NCBI GenBank assembly: GCA_023129715.1
Contig: JAGMBO010000005.1
Coordinates: forward strand, 1-64,000
Direction of reading: 5' to 3'
From: Candidatus Eiseniibacteriota bacterium
Lineage (GTDB): Bacteria; Eisenbacteria; RBG-16-71-46; CAIMUX01; WJJG01
Length of the DNA: 64,000 nucleotides
The notes below the pieces were generated by a model that had not been told where the DNA came from, did not search any database, and saw only the letters and a program-made list of their open reading frames with translations. How positions within the stretch are numbered: the first letter of the stretch is position 1; the number at the start of each line of letters is the position of its first letter. Positions 26,364 through 36,362 of the stretch are shown one piece after another. Both the position numbers and the translations under genes were made by a program.

Positions 26364-26811
26364 CCTGGAGGCTCCAGTCGTAGGGGATCTCCGAGCCGTG
26401 GGCGGGAATTCGGAATTCGTCGGGCCGCTGATAGTCGTAGACATGGGAGGGCGTATTGATCATGAAGGCCGCCCCCGCTCCGATCGCCTTCATCCCGTGG
26501 GCGACTCCCGGGGGAATCCTGATCAGCAGCGGGTTGCGTTCTCCGATGAAGAACTCCTGCAGCTCACTCTTGGTCGGGGAGTCATCGCGCAGATCGTAGA
26601 GCACGATCTTCGCCATCCCGCAGACGACCGCCATCCGGTCCGTCTGCTGCTTGTGATAGTGCCAGCCCTTGACAACCCCGGGGTAGGCAACGCTCAGATA
26701 GACCTGTCCGAAAGAATCGAAGAACTCATCGTCGTTGCGCAAGATCTCCATCAGGAGACCGCGTTCATCAGGAATCACCTTCAGCTTCTTGACGACGACA
26801 CCATCGATCAT
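26356..26811 (-). CDS. RmlC-like cupin, dTDP-sugar 3,5-epimerase family
   Basis: A 151-residue cupin. The motifs KLKVIPDERG, 'VKGWHYHKQQTDRM' and 'IPPGVAHGMKAIG' match the dTDP-4-dehydrorhamnose 3,5-epimerase fold. It is shorter than classic RmlC (about 180), with a His in the WHYHKQQ segment where the catalytic His usually lies. Directly coupled to rmlB (8 nt overlap) and ugd (ATGA overlap). It may be an epimerase or a related 3,4-ketoisomerase; the sequence alone does not separate these. Confidence 0.8.
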   Translation of the reverse strand: MIDGVVVKKLKVIPDERGLLMEILRNDDEFFDSFGQVYLSVAYPGVVKGWHYHKQQTDRMAVVCGMAKIVLYDLRDDSPTKSELQEFFIGERNPLLIRIPPGVAHGMKAIGAGAAFMINTPSHVYDYQRPDEFRIPAHGSEIPYDWSLQDG

Positions 26812-28160
26812 GCCTTCCTCCTCCTGGCCGGCGGCACCGAGCCGCGCAGGAGATGAATGCCCCGCCCGACACCGGCGTAGTTGAAGCCGATGGCAGTCAT
26901 CTCATCGGGAACGTAGATGTTGCGGCAGTCGACCAGATTGGGCGCACGCATCAAGCGGTGGATCTTGCGCATATCGAGCATGCGGAACTCGTTCCATTCC
27001 GTGGCCAATACAAGCAGGTCGGCGCCCTTGGCCGCCTCGTAGGCGTCGGGGCAGAAGGTCACCCGGCGCAGATGTCCGCGGGCCTGCTCCATGGCGACGG
27101 GATCGAACGCGCGCACCCGTGCTCCTTCCCGCTGGAGCGCGGGGATCAGCTCGAGGGCGAAAGCCTCGCGCAGGTCATCGGTCTGCGGCTTGAACGACAG
27201 GCCCAGAACGGCCGCCTCGCGCCCCTTCGACCGGGCCAGCATCTCGATTGACCGGCGCACGAGCATCCGCCGCTGGCGCCGGTTGGCGGCGATGGTCGCC
27301 TCGACGATCGAGAACTTGAATCCCGCCTCGCGCGAGAAGTTCGCCAGCGCGCGGGTGTCCTTGGGAAAACAAGAACCGCCGTAGCCGGGCCCGGCATGCA
27401 AGAATTTCGCGCCGATGCGCCGGTCGAGTCCCATGCCGCGGGCAACGACCTTGATGTCGGCGCCGATCTTCTCGCAGAGCAGCGACATCTCGTTGATATA
27501 GGAAACCTTCGTTGCCAGGAACGCGTTGGCGGCATACTTGATCAGCTCGGCGGTCTCGACACTCGTCTTGACCATCGGCGTCTCGTTGAGGAAGAGCGGG
27601 CGGTAGATATCGCTGAGCAGCTTCTCCGCCTTGGGGTTCCAGGTGCCGATGACCACGCGGTCGGGGCGCATGAAGTCTTCGACCGCCGAACCCTCGCGTA
27701 AGAACTCGGGATTGGAGGCAACGTCGAAGGCGACCTCACCCGCGCGGCGGCGCTCGATCAGCGCCTTGATCTTCGCCCCCGTATCCACCGGGACGGTGCT
27801 CTTCTGGACGACCAGCTTGTAGGTATTGAGGTTATCGGCAATCGTGCGGGCGACGGCGAAGACCTGGCTCAGGTCGGCTTGACCGCGGGCATTCGAGGGG
27901 GTCCCCACCGCGATGAAGACGACCCGGCTGCGCCGGATCGCCTTGGCGATGTCGGTCGAGAACGAGAGGCGCCCATCGCGCATGTTGTGCTTGACCAGTT
28001 CCTGCAGGCTGAATTCGTAGAAGGGGATCTCGCCTCGATTGAGCAGATCGATCTTCTCAGCGTCGGTATCGACACAGGTGACTTGATTGCCGAAATCAGC
28101 GAGGCAGGTCCCGGTGACCAGCCCAACATAGCCCGTCCCAACCACACAGATGCGTTGCAT
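26808..28160 (-). CDS. ugd: UDP-glucose/GDP-mannose dehydrogenase family (UDP-glucose 6-dehydrogenase)
   Basis: A 450-residue enzyme. N-terminal NAD motif VVGTGYVGLVTG, 'VAVGTPSNARG', 'STVPVDTGAKI', NPEFLREGSAVEDF, central helix with 'ELIKYAANAFLATKVSY', and the catalytic-cysteine motif GPGYGGSCFPKDTRAL. It oxidises UDP-glucose to UDP-glucuronate in two steps. It is the first gene of the nucleotide-sugar operon, behind a good promoter at 28205-28233. Confidence 0.95.
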   Translation of the reverse strand: MQRICVVGTGYVGLVTGTCLADFGNQVTCVDTDAEKIDLLNRGEIPFYEFSLQELVKHNMRDGRLSFSTDIAKAIRRSRVVFIAVGTPSNARGQADLSQVFAVARTIADNLNTYKLVVQKSTVPVDTGAKIKALIERRRAGEVAFDVASNPEFLREGSAVEDFMRPDRVVIGTWNPKAEKLLSDIYRPLFLNETPMVKTSVETAELIKYAANAFLATKVSYINEMSLLCEKIGADIKVVARGMGLDRRIGAKFLHAGPGYGGSCFPKDTRALANFSREAGFKFSIVEATIAANRRQRRMLVRRSIEMLARSKGREAAVLGLSFKPQTDDLREAFALELIPALQREGARVRAFDPVAMEQARGHLRRVTFCPDAYEAAKGADLLVLATEWNEFRMLDMRKIHRLMRAPNLVDCRNIYVPDEMTAIGFNYAGVGRGIHLLRGSVPPARRRKA

Positions 28161-28204
28161 GGGTCGCTCTCCCCTCCCCCGGCCCGGAAGCCAATAAATG
28201 TTTG

Positions 28205-28233
28205 ATGTTACCGCAGGCGCCCAGCCTGGTCAA
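28205..28233 (-). promoter_or_regulatory. Sigma70-type promoter for the ugd polysaccharide operon
   Basis: The minus strand has TTGACC (28228-28233), a 17-nt spacer and TAACAT (28205-28210), followed by an AT-rich stretch and the ugd start about 45 nt downstream of the -10. The -35 overlaps the stop codon of pyrF. It would separate the sugar genes from the pyr operon. Confidence 0.55.
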
Positions 28234-28958
28234 ATGTCCGCCGGCGGCGCCGCCAACGCTCCCAGGATCTCGCGCGCGGCGGCCACCGGATCGGGCGCCG
28301 CCGTAATCGGCCGCCCGACGACGATCCAGTCGGCACCCGCCGCGCGGGCCGACTGCGGCGTCGCAATCCACTGTTGGTCGGCGCGCTCTGCCCCGGAAGG
28401 CCGAATTCCCGGGGTCAGCAGACGGAACGCCGCTCCGCAGCGGCGGCGCACCTCGGCCGCCGCCGGTGCCGGCGCGACGACCCCGTCGAGACCGGCCGCC
28501 TGAGCTTCAAGGGCGCGGGCAACCACTGCCTCGACGAGCCCCGCCGGCGAGAGCTCGCCCTGATCGGCAAGGCGCCGCAGGCTCGTCAAGACCGTCACCC
28601 CCAGGAGGCGCGGACGCTCTCGATCCCGATACCGGGCCTGCAGCGCCTCCGCGGCCGCTCGCATCGCCTCCGCCCCGGCGGCGACGTGCAGATCGATCAG
28701 GTCGGCTCCCAGATCGGCGCCCTGGAGCGCCGCCTGGGTGACGGTGTTGGGGATGTCATGGAGTTTCAGGTCGAGGAAGACGCGCTTGCCCTCCCGCCTC
28801 AAGGTGCGCACCGCGCTCGGACCGGCCGCGCTGAAGAGCTGTAGCCCGACCTTGTACCAGGCAACCTCATCCCCCAAACGGCGGACCATGTCGAGGGCCG
28901 CGCTCAGGTCGCCCGTATCGAGCGCCACGATCAGCTGATCACGGGGTGTTGAATCCAT
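28230..28958 (-). CDS. pyrF: Orotidine-5'-phosphate decarboxylase
   Basis: A 242-residue TIM barrel with LIVALDTGDL at the start, the catalytic charged tetrad motif FLDLKLHDIPNTV (Asp-x-Lys-x3-Asp), 'VTVLTSL' and the phosphate-binding 'LTPGIRPSGAERADQQ' and VVGRPI. It makes UMP from OMP. Start ATG 28958 follows GGGAGGAGGGC; the frame open upstream has no family similarity. It is the last gene of the pyr operon. Confidence 0.96.
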   Translation of the reverse strand: MDSTPRDQLIVALDTGDLSAALDMVRRLGDEVAWYKVGLQLFSAAGPSAVRTLRREGKRVFLDLKLHDIPNTVTQAALQGADLGADLIDLHVAAGAEAMRAAAEALQARYRDRERPRLLGVTVLTSLRRLADQGELSPAGLVEAVVARALEAQAAGLDGVVAPAPAAAEVRRRCGAAFRLLTPGIRPSGAERADQQWIATPQSARAAGADWIVVGRPITAAPDPVAAAREILGALAAPPADI

Positions 28959-29026
28959 TGCCCTCCTCCCAGTTCTCGCCGGCCAGGGTTCCACTCGGTC
29001 GCCAGGGAAACGCGGCGGGCAACCCG

Positions 29027-29053
29027 GGGCCTGCCCTTCCCGGGCGCAGGCCC
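29027..29053 (-). other. Intercistronic hairpin between pyrD and pyrF
   Basis: GGGCCTGC and GCAGGCCC form an 8-bp stem around an 11-nt loop in the 129-nt gap between pyrD and pyrF. No T-run follows, so it is more likely an mRNA-processing or stability element than a terminator. Confidence 0.4.
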
Positions 29054-29087
29054 GCCGGCCGCCGCTCGCCATCGTGACCGGACGCTA

Positions 29088-30014
29088 CTAGGGCACATCC
29101 CGCAGGCCCTCGAGACTTGCCACCAGATCTCGAATCCGCGCCAGGCCGCGCGCCTCGGCAAAGGTGGCGAGCTCCGTCACCAGGGCCGCGGGGCGCGCCG
29201 GGTCGCGCAGGGTGGCGGTCCCGACCTGGACCGCCGTCGCCCCGGCCATCATGAAGGCGGCCGCGTCGCGGGCGGTCACGATGCCCCCGGCGCCGATCAG
29301 GGGGCAGTCGAGACTGCGGGCCAGTTCCCAGATGCGGTAGAGGGCGAGCGGCCGGATGGCGGGTCCCGAAAGCCCCGCGCCGACTCGGCCGAAGCGGGGG
29401 CGCGACCGCTCGAGATCGATCTCCATGCCGAGGAAAGTATTGACCGCCGTCAGCCCCGTGGCGCCCTCATCGAGAGCGGCGCGTCCGATGGCGACGATGT
29501 CGGTGACATTGGGTGTCAGCTTGACGAAAAGCGGGCGCTGCGTGACGCGGCGCACCCCGCGCACGACGCGCGCCGTCTCCCCGGGTGAGCGGCCGAAGGA
29601 AAGTCCTCCCTGGGCGACATTGGGACAGGAAACGTTGAGCTCGTAGGCCTCCAGGGCTCCTGCTTCCAGCCTCTCCACCACGGCGGCGAACTCCTCGGCG
29701 CTCGCCCCACCGACACTGGCGATCACCGGTGGCCGCAGCGCACGCAGTGCGGAGAGATGCTCGGCCAGAAAGGCGGTGACCCCGACATTCTGCAAGCCGA
29801 TCGAGTTGAGCAGACCGCTGGGGGTTTCCTGAAGCCGGGGCGGGGGATTGCCCGCGCGCGGCTCGAGCGTCAGCGTCTTGGTCACAATTGCGCCCAGCAC
29901 GGCGGTGTTGCAGAGCCGCGGCCACTCGTCCCCATAGCCGAAGGTGCCCGATGCGTTCATCACCGGGTTGGCCAACCCCAGGGGTCCCAAGTCGGTGCTC
30001 AGATCACAGGTCAC
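29088..30014 (-). CDS. pyrD: Dihydroorotate dehydrogenase, class 1B catalytic subunit
   Basis: A 308-residue FMN barrel. Family motifs are LGLANPVMNASGTFGYG, 'ELNVSCPNV' with the catalytic Cys nearby in NVSCPN, PLFVKLTPNVTDI, 'AVNTFLGMEID', GGLSF and 'IGAGGIVTARDA'. Class 1B enzymes pair with PyrK and use NAD+. GTG 30014 was chosen: it overlaps the end of pyrK by 11 nt and gives the usual short N-terminus. Longer starts would lie inside pyrK. Confidence 0.94.
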   Translation of the reverse strand: MTCDLSTDLGPLGLANPVMNASGTFGYGDEWPRLCNTAVLGAIVTKTLTLEPRAGNPPPRLQETPSGLLNSIGLQNVGVTAFLAEHLSALRALRPPVIASVGGASAEEFAAVVERLEAGALEAYELNVSCPNVAQGGLSFGRSPGETARVVRGVRRVTQRPLFVKLTPNVTDIVAIGRAALDEGATGLTAVNTFLGMEIDLERSRPRFGRVGAGLSGPAIRPLALYRIWELARSLDCPLIGAGGIVTARDAAAFMMAGATAVQVGTATLRDPARPAALVTELATFAEARGLARIRDLVASLEGLRDVP

Positions 30015-30894
30015 TGGCGTTCCATCGCTCCCAGTCGACAGACTCAGCCGGTAGCACCGGCCCTTGGCGGCAGGCCCACAGAAAGTCGGGCGGCTTGCCG
30101 GCGGCGGGGATCGCACACCCCCCGCAGAGGCCGGTGCCGCAGCCGAAGACCGCCTCGACCGAGACCCAGCACGCGGCCCCGCGGGCCGCCGACCAGCCCG
30201 CAACGCTTGCCAACATCCCGTGGGGGCCGCAGGCCATCACCGTCGGCGCCTCCAACCGCAATCCGTCCAGAACGTCGAGAACCGTGCCACGGCGCCCCCG
30301 GGCGCCATCCTCGGTGGCAAGCCAGATCGATCCCCCCGGCAGCTGGCCCGCAGGCAGCATCTCGGCTCCGCGGCGCGCTCCATAGACCAGGGCGAAGGCC
30401 CGGCCGCGGCAAGCCAGGGTCTCCCCGAGGTAGAGGAGCGGCGCGATTCCGCGGCCGCCGCCGACGAGCAGGATCGGCTCGGGCACCTCGAGGGGAAAGG
30501 GAGTGCCGAGCGGCCCGAGCAGTCCGATGTTCGCGCCCGGAACGAGCGCCGCCATGCGGCGGGTGATCCGGCCCACGGATGCGTAGAGCAGCTTCAGCCG
30601 GCGCCGCCCCCGCGCTTGCACGAAACCGGCGACACTGAAGGGCCGGCGCAGCAGTGGCCCTTCCAGCCCCTCGAACTCCGGTTGCGCCACGCCGCTCTCC
30701 AACACCAACGAAACGAACTGCCCCGGCCGCGGCGGATCACCCGCATCGGGGACGGCGAGCAGGAGTTCATAGAGCCCTGCGGCCACGCGCTGGTTGCGTA
30801 GGACGCCTCCGGAGAAAAGCGCCGGCTCGCCGAGCGGCCCGCCCGCCGGTGCACGATCAGGCGCTGCTCGTCCCTGAACCGGCCGGCGTGTCAC
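30004..30894 (-). CDS. pyrK: Dihydroorotate dehydrogenase electron-transfer subunit
   Basis: A 296-residue ferredoxin-reductase-like protein. FAD-binding segment 'RRPFSVAG', NAD-binding 'LLVGGGRGIAPLLYL', and the C-terminal [2Fe-2S] cysteine cluster FGCGTGLCGGCAIP followed by WACRQGPV. It passes electrons from PyrD to NAD+. GTG start at 30894 overlaps the TPR gene stop (GTGA) with AGGAG upstream. Confidence 0.94.
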   Translation of the reverse strand: MTRRPVQGRAAPDRAPAGGPLGEPALFSGGVLRNQRVAAGLYELLLAVPDAGDPPRPGQFVSLVLESGVAQPEFEGLEGPLLRRPFSVAGFVQARGRRRLKLLYASVGRITRRMAALVPGANIGLLGPLGTPFPLEVPEPILLVGGGRGIAPLLYLGETLACRGRAFALVYGARRGAEMLPAGQLPGGSIWLATEDGARGRRGTVLDVLDGLRLEAPTVMACGPHGMLASVAGWSAARGAACWVSVEAVFGCGTGLCGGCAIPAAGKPPDFLWACRQGPVLPAESVDWERWNASDL

Positions 30895-33101
30895 GGGGTC
30901 TCCTCTTCCCCGGCACCGCCGGGAGCGCCCGGAGCGCCCGCAGCGCTACTATCGGATGCCGCAGCCTCCTCTCCCACCAGGCGGCTGGAATCGGCCGCGG
31001 CAAGGCTCTCGGGCAGCGCGCTGCTCTCCCCGATCCGACGGTTGGAATCGGCGGCGGCACCCCCATCGGCCGGCGGGAAGCTCTCCGGGGCCGCGGCGGC
31101 GGCCGCGATCGAATCCCGCTCGGGCACGACCGGCCGCAGGAAGGCGGGCGCCGAGGGGCGGCGCGAGCGGCGAATCAGGGAGTCGGCAATTGCATCGGCC
31201 CGGCGGATCATGGCCAGCGAGTCGGCGTGCGTCAGGTAGGCGAGGGAATCGGCCGTCGCCTGGGCGAGCGAATCGCCGGGTGCCTCCGTGGGCACCAGCT
31301 GCGCGAGCGAATCCCCGGCCGCCTCCGTGGGCACCAGTTGCGCGAGCGAATCGCCGGCTGCCTCCACGGGCGCCAGTTGCGCCAACGAGTCGCCGGCCAC
31401 CTCCGTGGGCTCTAGTTGCGCGAGCGAGTCGGCCACCGCCCGAGCAAGGGAATCCACTGCTGCCCTCGCGAGGGAATCGGCGGTCACCTGGACCGCCGCA
31501 ATCGAATCGGCCAGGAATTGCTCGACGGCGCGCGCACTGTCGACGCGCGCGCTCAGACGGACCCGCCGCTCCGGAGGCATCTCCAGCATCTCGAGCAGAT
31601 CAAGGGCCCCCTTGGCCTGGTTGCTGGCCGGGTAGGTCTCGATCAGATCAGCGAGAACCGCCTGGGCCGCCGCCACCGAATCGTATTCCTCGCAGAGGAT
31701 CCACCCATGCGCAAAGGCGGCCCGCAGCCCCGCCTCGCTCCCCGGATAGTCGCGAGCGATCGCCCGGTAGTGCGCGAGCGCCTCGCCGGGATCTCCCGAC
31801 TCAAAGAGCGTGAACTCGGCGACTCTCAGCGCCGCTTCCGCACGCCGATCGCGGTCGGTTTCTTCCTCGGCCTCCTCGGCACCGGCCACCGCCTCGAGTT
31901 CGATCAGGTAGCGTAAGTTCTCCAGGCGCCGACTCGCCTGCTCCTGGAAGACGGAACGCGTCCGTCTCGCGGCGGTACTCTCGTAGGCCGTGCGGGCCTC
32001 CTCGTACTGATGCAGGTAGACTTCATGCGTGTAGCCGGTCAGAAAGAGCGCCTCGACTTCCAAGGCCCGGTTCTCGAAATGCTCGATGACCAGAGCGAGT
32101 TTCTCCAACGCCTGATCGTGCCGCTTGGCCCGATTGTAAGCCTCGGCCATCGCCAGCCAGACGCGTCCACCCCGCTCATCGCGCTCGGGTTGCACGGGCA
32201 GGATCCGCACATAGATCGAGATCGCCTCGTCGTACTCACCGCGGCGCACGAGGCTGGCACCGCGCATCAGCTGCGCCTCGAAATAGACGTCGTCGTCCCG
32301 GGTCGCAGCGGCCAACTCGGCAAAGGCGACGCCGGCGCTGTCATAGTTGCCTTCTTCGAAGTGGATCTCGCCGACGCGCTTGAGCGCCTCCTCACGTTTC
32401 TCACTATCGGGAAACTCGGTGATGATCCGCCGATACTGCCGCAACGCCTCGGCATCGTTGCCCGTCGTCTCCAGCGCCTCGGCATCGATGAAGAGGATCT
32501 CGTCCCTGCGCTCGAAATCGGGGTGTTCGCGCAGGAGACTGCCGAAGATCTGGCTCGCAGTTCCGAAGTTGCGCAAGTGCTGGTAGCTCATCCCGGTGTA
32601 GAAGAGCGCCTTGGTGGCGTGATCGGACTCGGGGTAGTTCAGCACGAGGTCGTTGAATCTGCCGATCGCGGTCTCGTACTCGCGTTTGCCGAAGTAGCAC
32701 TGCCCCATCAGGAAGAGTGCATCGTCGATCCCGGCGCGCCAGCCCCCTCCATGGCTGACGATGACCTTCGTGCATTTCTCGATCGACAGGTCGTAGTAGC
32801 GGACCGCCTCGGGAGAAAGGCGATCGGTCGTCGAGGCTTCCTGAAGGCGTTGTGCCTTGGCGTAGTATTTCTTGGCGTAGAAGAAGGTGTTGTAGTAGGC
32901 ACAACCACCCGACCCGAGCATCACGAGCACGAGCAGCAACCCCGGCCCCCACCAGGCAGACCAGGCGCCCCATCCGCACCAGGCAACCCGTGCGCGCCGT
33001 CGGCGGCGCCCCTCGGGGAGGCGGGAACCGGGCGCCTGCGGCGGCGGGCTTCCCGGGCGGGGGGCTAGGAGAACTCTGTCTGGAATCGCTCCGATGGGCA
33101 C
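30891..33101 (-). CDS. TPR lipoprotein with DSLA-repeat C-terminal tail
   Basis: A roughly 736-residue protein. An Arg-rich start and hydrophobic run (GLLLVLVMLGSGGC) end in a lipobox, followed by AYYNTFFYAKKYYAKAQ, an N-terminus common to TPR lipoproteins of FCB-related phyla. TPR-like helix pairs run through about residue 500 ('AIGRFNDLVLNYPESDHATK', 'ALFYTGMSYQHLRNFG'). The tail is low-complexity, with tandem GDSLAQLVPTEAA units. GTG 33101 is preferred (AAGGGG 9 nt upstream, 37-nt overlap with pyrC) because no other in-frame start precedes the signal peptide. Possibly a periplasmic scaffold; a distant relation to T9SS PorW/SprE is speculative. Its place inside the pyr operon is unexplained. 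Confidence 0.78.
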   Translation of the reverse strand: MPIGAIPDRVLLAPRPGSPPPQAPGSRLPEGRRRRRARVAWCGWGAWSAWWGPGLLLVLVMLGSGGCAYYNTFFYAKKYYAKAQRLQEASTTDRLSPEAVRYYDLSIEKCTKVIVSHGGGWRAGIDDALFLMGQCYFGKREYETAIGRFNDLVLNYPESDHATKALFYTGMSYQHLRNFGTASQIFGSLLREHPDFERRDEILFIDAEALETTGNDAEALRQYRRIITEFPDSEKREEALKRVGEIHFEEGNYDSAGVAFAELAAATRDDDVYFEAQLMRGASLVRRGEYDEAISIYVRILPVQPERDERGGRVWLAMAEAYNRAKRHDQALEKLALVIEHFENRALEVEALFLTGYTHEVYLHQYEEARTAYESTAARRTRSVFQEQASRRLENLRYLIELEAVAGAEEAEEETDRDRRAEAALRVAEFTLFESGDPGEALAHYRAIARDYPGSEAGLRAAFAHGWILCEEYDSVAAAQAVLADLIETYPASNQAKGALDLLEMLEMPPERRVRLSARVDSARAVEQFLADSIAAVQVTADSLARAAVDSLARAVADSLAQLEPTEVAGDSLAQLAPVEAAGDSLAQLVPTEAAGDSLAQLVPTEAPGDSLAQATADSLAYLTHADSLAMIRRADAIADSLIRRSRRPSAPAFLRPVVPERDSIAAAAAAPESFPPADGGAAADSNRRIGESSALPESLAAADSSRLVGEEAAASDSSAAGAPGAPGGAGEEETP
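31264..31419 (-). repeat. Four tandem 39-bp coding repeats
   Basis: Units at 31264-31302, 31303-31341, 31342-31380 and 31381-31419 encode near-identical 13-residue copies of GDSLAQLVPTEAA in the tail of the TPR lipoprotein. Diverged DSLA units continue on both sides. Probably prone to copy-number change by slippage. Confidence 0.85.
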
Positions 33102-34426
33102 GCGGTCACCCCTTCGCTGTGTGTCAACCGGCCGCCGCAGACCGTCATGCGCACCCGCCCCCGCAAGGTCCAGCCCCGGAAGGGGCAATTGCGCGCGCGG
33201 GAGGCGAAGCGCTCGGGCTCGACCTGCCAGCTCGCCTCCTCGTCGAAGATGGTCAGATCGGCATCCTCGCCGAGCTTCAGCCGCCCGCCCCCCCAGCCGA
33301 GGACCTGCGCGGGGCGCGTCGCCCACAGCGCAACGATCTCGGTCAGCGAGAGCCCCTCGCGGTGCCGGAGCACCTCGAGCGTCACCCCGACGGCCGTCTC
33401 CATTCCGATCATACCCGGGGGGGCCGCCGCAAGCTCCTGATCTTTGGCGACTACCGTGTGGGGCGCATGATCGGTCGCCAGGATATCGAGGGTCCCATCC
33501 CGCAAGCCGGCAATCAACGCCTCCCGATCCTCGGCCGAGCGCAGGGGGGGATTAACCCGGTAGACGCTCTCGTAGTCCTTGAGCGCCTCGTCGGTTAGGG
33601 CGATGTAGTGGGGAGCCGTCTCGGCCGTGACCGCCACGCCCCGGGCCTTGGCCGCCCGGATCGTCTCGACCGCCTCCCGCGTGCTGACATGGGCGACATG
33701 AAGGCGGGCGCCGGTCAGCTCGGCGAGGCGCACATCGCGCGCCACGGCGATCCCCTCGGCCGCCGCCGGAATGCCCTGCAGACCGAGCACGGTCGACCAG
33801 TAGCCCTCGTGCATCACCCCCTCACCGACCAACTCGGGATCCTCGGCATGGGTGATCAGCAACATTCCCCAGGTGCGGGCATACTCGAGCACCCGCCGCA
33901 TCATCCGACTGCTGGCGATCGGGTTGCCGTCGTCTGAGACCGCCACCGCCCCCGCCGCCTGCAGCTCGTGCATCTCGGTCAGCTGTGCCCCCTCCCGGCC
34001 CCGGGTGGCCGCCCCGACGGGATAGACGCGCGCATGGCCCGCGGCCTGCGCCTGCCGCAGCACATACTCGATCTGCCCCCGCGTATCGAGGGAGGGCTGC
34101 GTGTTGGGCATGCAGGCAATGCGGGTGAAGCCGCCGCGGGCCGCCGCCAGGCTTCCCGAGGCGATCGTCTCGGCGTCCTCGTTGCCGGGCTCGCGCAGGT
34201 GGACATGGGCGTCCCCGAATCCCGGGGCGATCACCAGGCCGCTGAGATCGAAGGTCAGGTCGGCGTCACGGGAGATCTCGGCCGCCATACCTTCCAGCCG
34301 ACCCCGCCGGATGAAGAGGTCCTGGCGCCCGTCGATCTCGGCCGCGGGATCAACCAGGCGGCCGCCGCGCAGGAGAATCGTCTCGGCGGATCTCCACATC
34401 TCACCCGTTGAGATTCCCTCGTTCAT
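33065..34426 (-). CDS. pyrC: Dihydroorotase (class I)
   Basis: A 453-residue amidohydrolase. Metal motif DAHVHLREPG, 'CMPNTQPSLD', 'ITHAEDPELV', LHVAHVSTREAVE, and the catalytic Asp in ATDHAPH, ending with 'LGWGGGRLKLGEDADLTIFD'. It closes carbamoyl-aspartate to dihydroorotate. Start ATG 34426 follows GGGAGGAG. It precedes the TPR lipoprotein gene with a 37-nt overlap and follows pyrB after a 123-nt gap. Confidence 0.96.
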   Translation of the reverse strand: MNEGISTGEMWRSAETILLRGGRLVDPAAEIDGRQDLFIRRGRLEGMAAEISRDADLTFDLSGLVIAPGFGDAHVHLREPGNEDAETIASGSLAAARGGFTRIACMPNTQPSLDTRGQIEYVLRQAQAAGHARVYPVGAATRGREGAQLTEMHELQAAGAVAVSDDGNPIASSRMMRRVLEYARTWGMLLITHAEDPELVGEGVMHEGYWSTVLGLQGIPAAAEGIAVARDVRLAELTGARLHVAHVSTREAVETIRAAKARGVAVTAETAPHYIALTDEALKDYESVYRVNPPLRSAEDREALIAGLRDGTLDILATDHAPHTVVAKDQELAAAPPGMIGMETAVGVTLEVLRHREGLSLTEIVALWATRPAQVLGWGGGRLKLGEDADLTIFDEEASWQVEPERFASRARNCPFRGWTLRGRVRMTVCGGRLTHSEGVTACPSERFQTEFS

Positions 34427-34495
34427 GATCCTCACTCCTCCCGCACCGGTTCTGCCTCCGCGGGCGCTCAGGCGCTTCTCAGGATCTGCAACTCC

Positions 34496-34523
34496 GCACC
34501 GTGGGGCGCACGCCCCACGGTGC
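34496..34523 (-). other. Strong inverted repeat between pyrB and pyrC
   Basis: Arms of 13 bp (GCACCGTGGGGCG and its exact complement) flank 2 nt, which folds as a 12-bp stem with a 4-nt loop. It lies in the 123-nt pyrB-pyrC gap. No T-tract follows in either direction, so an mRNA stability or processing hairpin fits better than a terminator. Confidence 0.55.
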
Positions 34524-34549
34524 ATCGCTCGACGGCCCGGCAACGTCTT

Positions 34550-35521
34550 CTAGCGCCCGGCGGGATGGGGCGCCGAGAGCACCGGGGTCATGCCGACCGC
34601 CTCGGGGGGCGTGCCCCCACTGATTAAGTAGAGCACCGCCATGCGCACGGCGACACCGTTGGCCACCTGATCGAGAATCACCGACTGGGGGCCGTCGGCG
34701 ATATCGGGCTGGATCTCGACACCCCGGTTCATCGGACCAGGATGCATGATTAGGGCATCCGGTGCGCCCCAGGCGGCCCGTTCTCGATCGAGACCGAAGG
34801 TCATTGCATACTCACGTTGCGAGGGCAGGTATCCTCCGCGCTGCCGCTCGAATTGCAGACGCAGCAAATAGATAACATCCGCGCCCTCGATTCCGGTCTT
34901 CAGGTCGGTGGTGACCTGCACGCCCAGGCGGCCGATCTCCGCCGGCAGGAGCGTCCAGGGCGCGACCACGCGCACCTCGGCGCCGAGCCGGCGCAGCCCG
35001 ATGATGTTCGACTTCGCCACCCGGCTGTGGGTGATGTCGCCGACGATCGCGACCTTCAGTCCGGCGATCCGCCCCCTGTGCTCACGGATCGTGTAGAGAT
35101 CGAGCAGCGCCTGGGTGGGATGCTCGTGCTGCCCATCCCCGGCGTTGATCACTCGCGCCTTGATGTGTCGTGCAAGGAATTGAGGCACTCCGGAGGCCCA
35201 ATGGCGAATGACGACGATATCGACCTTCATCGCCTCGATGTTCTGAATCGTATCGCGCAGCGTCTCGCCCTTGCTCACCGAGGAACCCGAGACCGAGAAG
35301 TTGACTGCATCGGCGCTCATCCGCTTCTCGGCCAGCTCGAAGGAAACCCGCGTGCGCGTGCTCGGCTCATAGAAGGCGTTGCAGACCGTCACGCCGCGCA
35401 GCGCAGGAACCTTCTTGATCGGGCGATCGAGAATCTCGCGGAAGGAACGCGCGGTATCGAGGATGGTGAGCATCTCCTCGGCGCACAAATCCTCCATGCT
35501 CATCAGGTGATGCAAGGCCAT
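34550..35521 (-). CDS. pyrB: Aspartate carbamoyltransferase catalytic subunit
   Basis: A 323-residue ATCase. Carbamoyl-phosphate motif [16 protein letters not shown], '[12 protein letters not shown]', '[20 protein letters not shown]', '[11 protein letters not shown]'. It forms carbamoyl-aspartate, the committed step. No pyrI follows, so this is a catalytic subunit without the regulatory chain. ATG 35521 was taken; internal Met codons at residues 7 and 9 are alternatives. It lies 56 nt after pyrR. Confidence 0.96.
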   Translation of the reverse strand: MALHHLMSMEDLCAEEMLTILDTARSFREILDRPIKKVPALRGVTVCNAFYEPSTRTRVSFELAEKRMSADAVNFSVSGSSVSKGETLRDTIQNIEAMKVDIVVIRHWASGVPQFLARHIKARVINAGDGQHEHPTQALLDLYTIREHRGRIAGLKVAIVGDITHSRVAKSNIIGLRRLGAEVRVVAPWTLLPAEIGRLGVQVTTDLKTGIEGADVIYLLRLQFERQRGGYLPSQREYAMTFGLDRERAAWGAPDALIMHPGPMNRGVEIQPDIADGPQSVILDQVANGVAVRMAVLYLISGGTPPEAVGMTPVLSAPHPAGR

Positions 35522-35577
35522 CGGCTCGACTCCTCATCCGCGCCCCCGAGCGGATCTCGCGCGCGGGGGCCGCGCTG

Positions 35578-36357
<780 letters not shown>

Positions 36358-36362
36358 TCACC

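Noticed and set aside
31264-31419. 39-bp repeats as a CRISPR or mobile element
   Set aside because: They are in frame, without spacers, and encode 13-residue units of the TPR lipoprotein tail.
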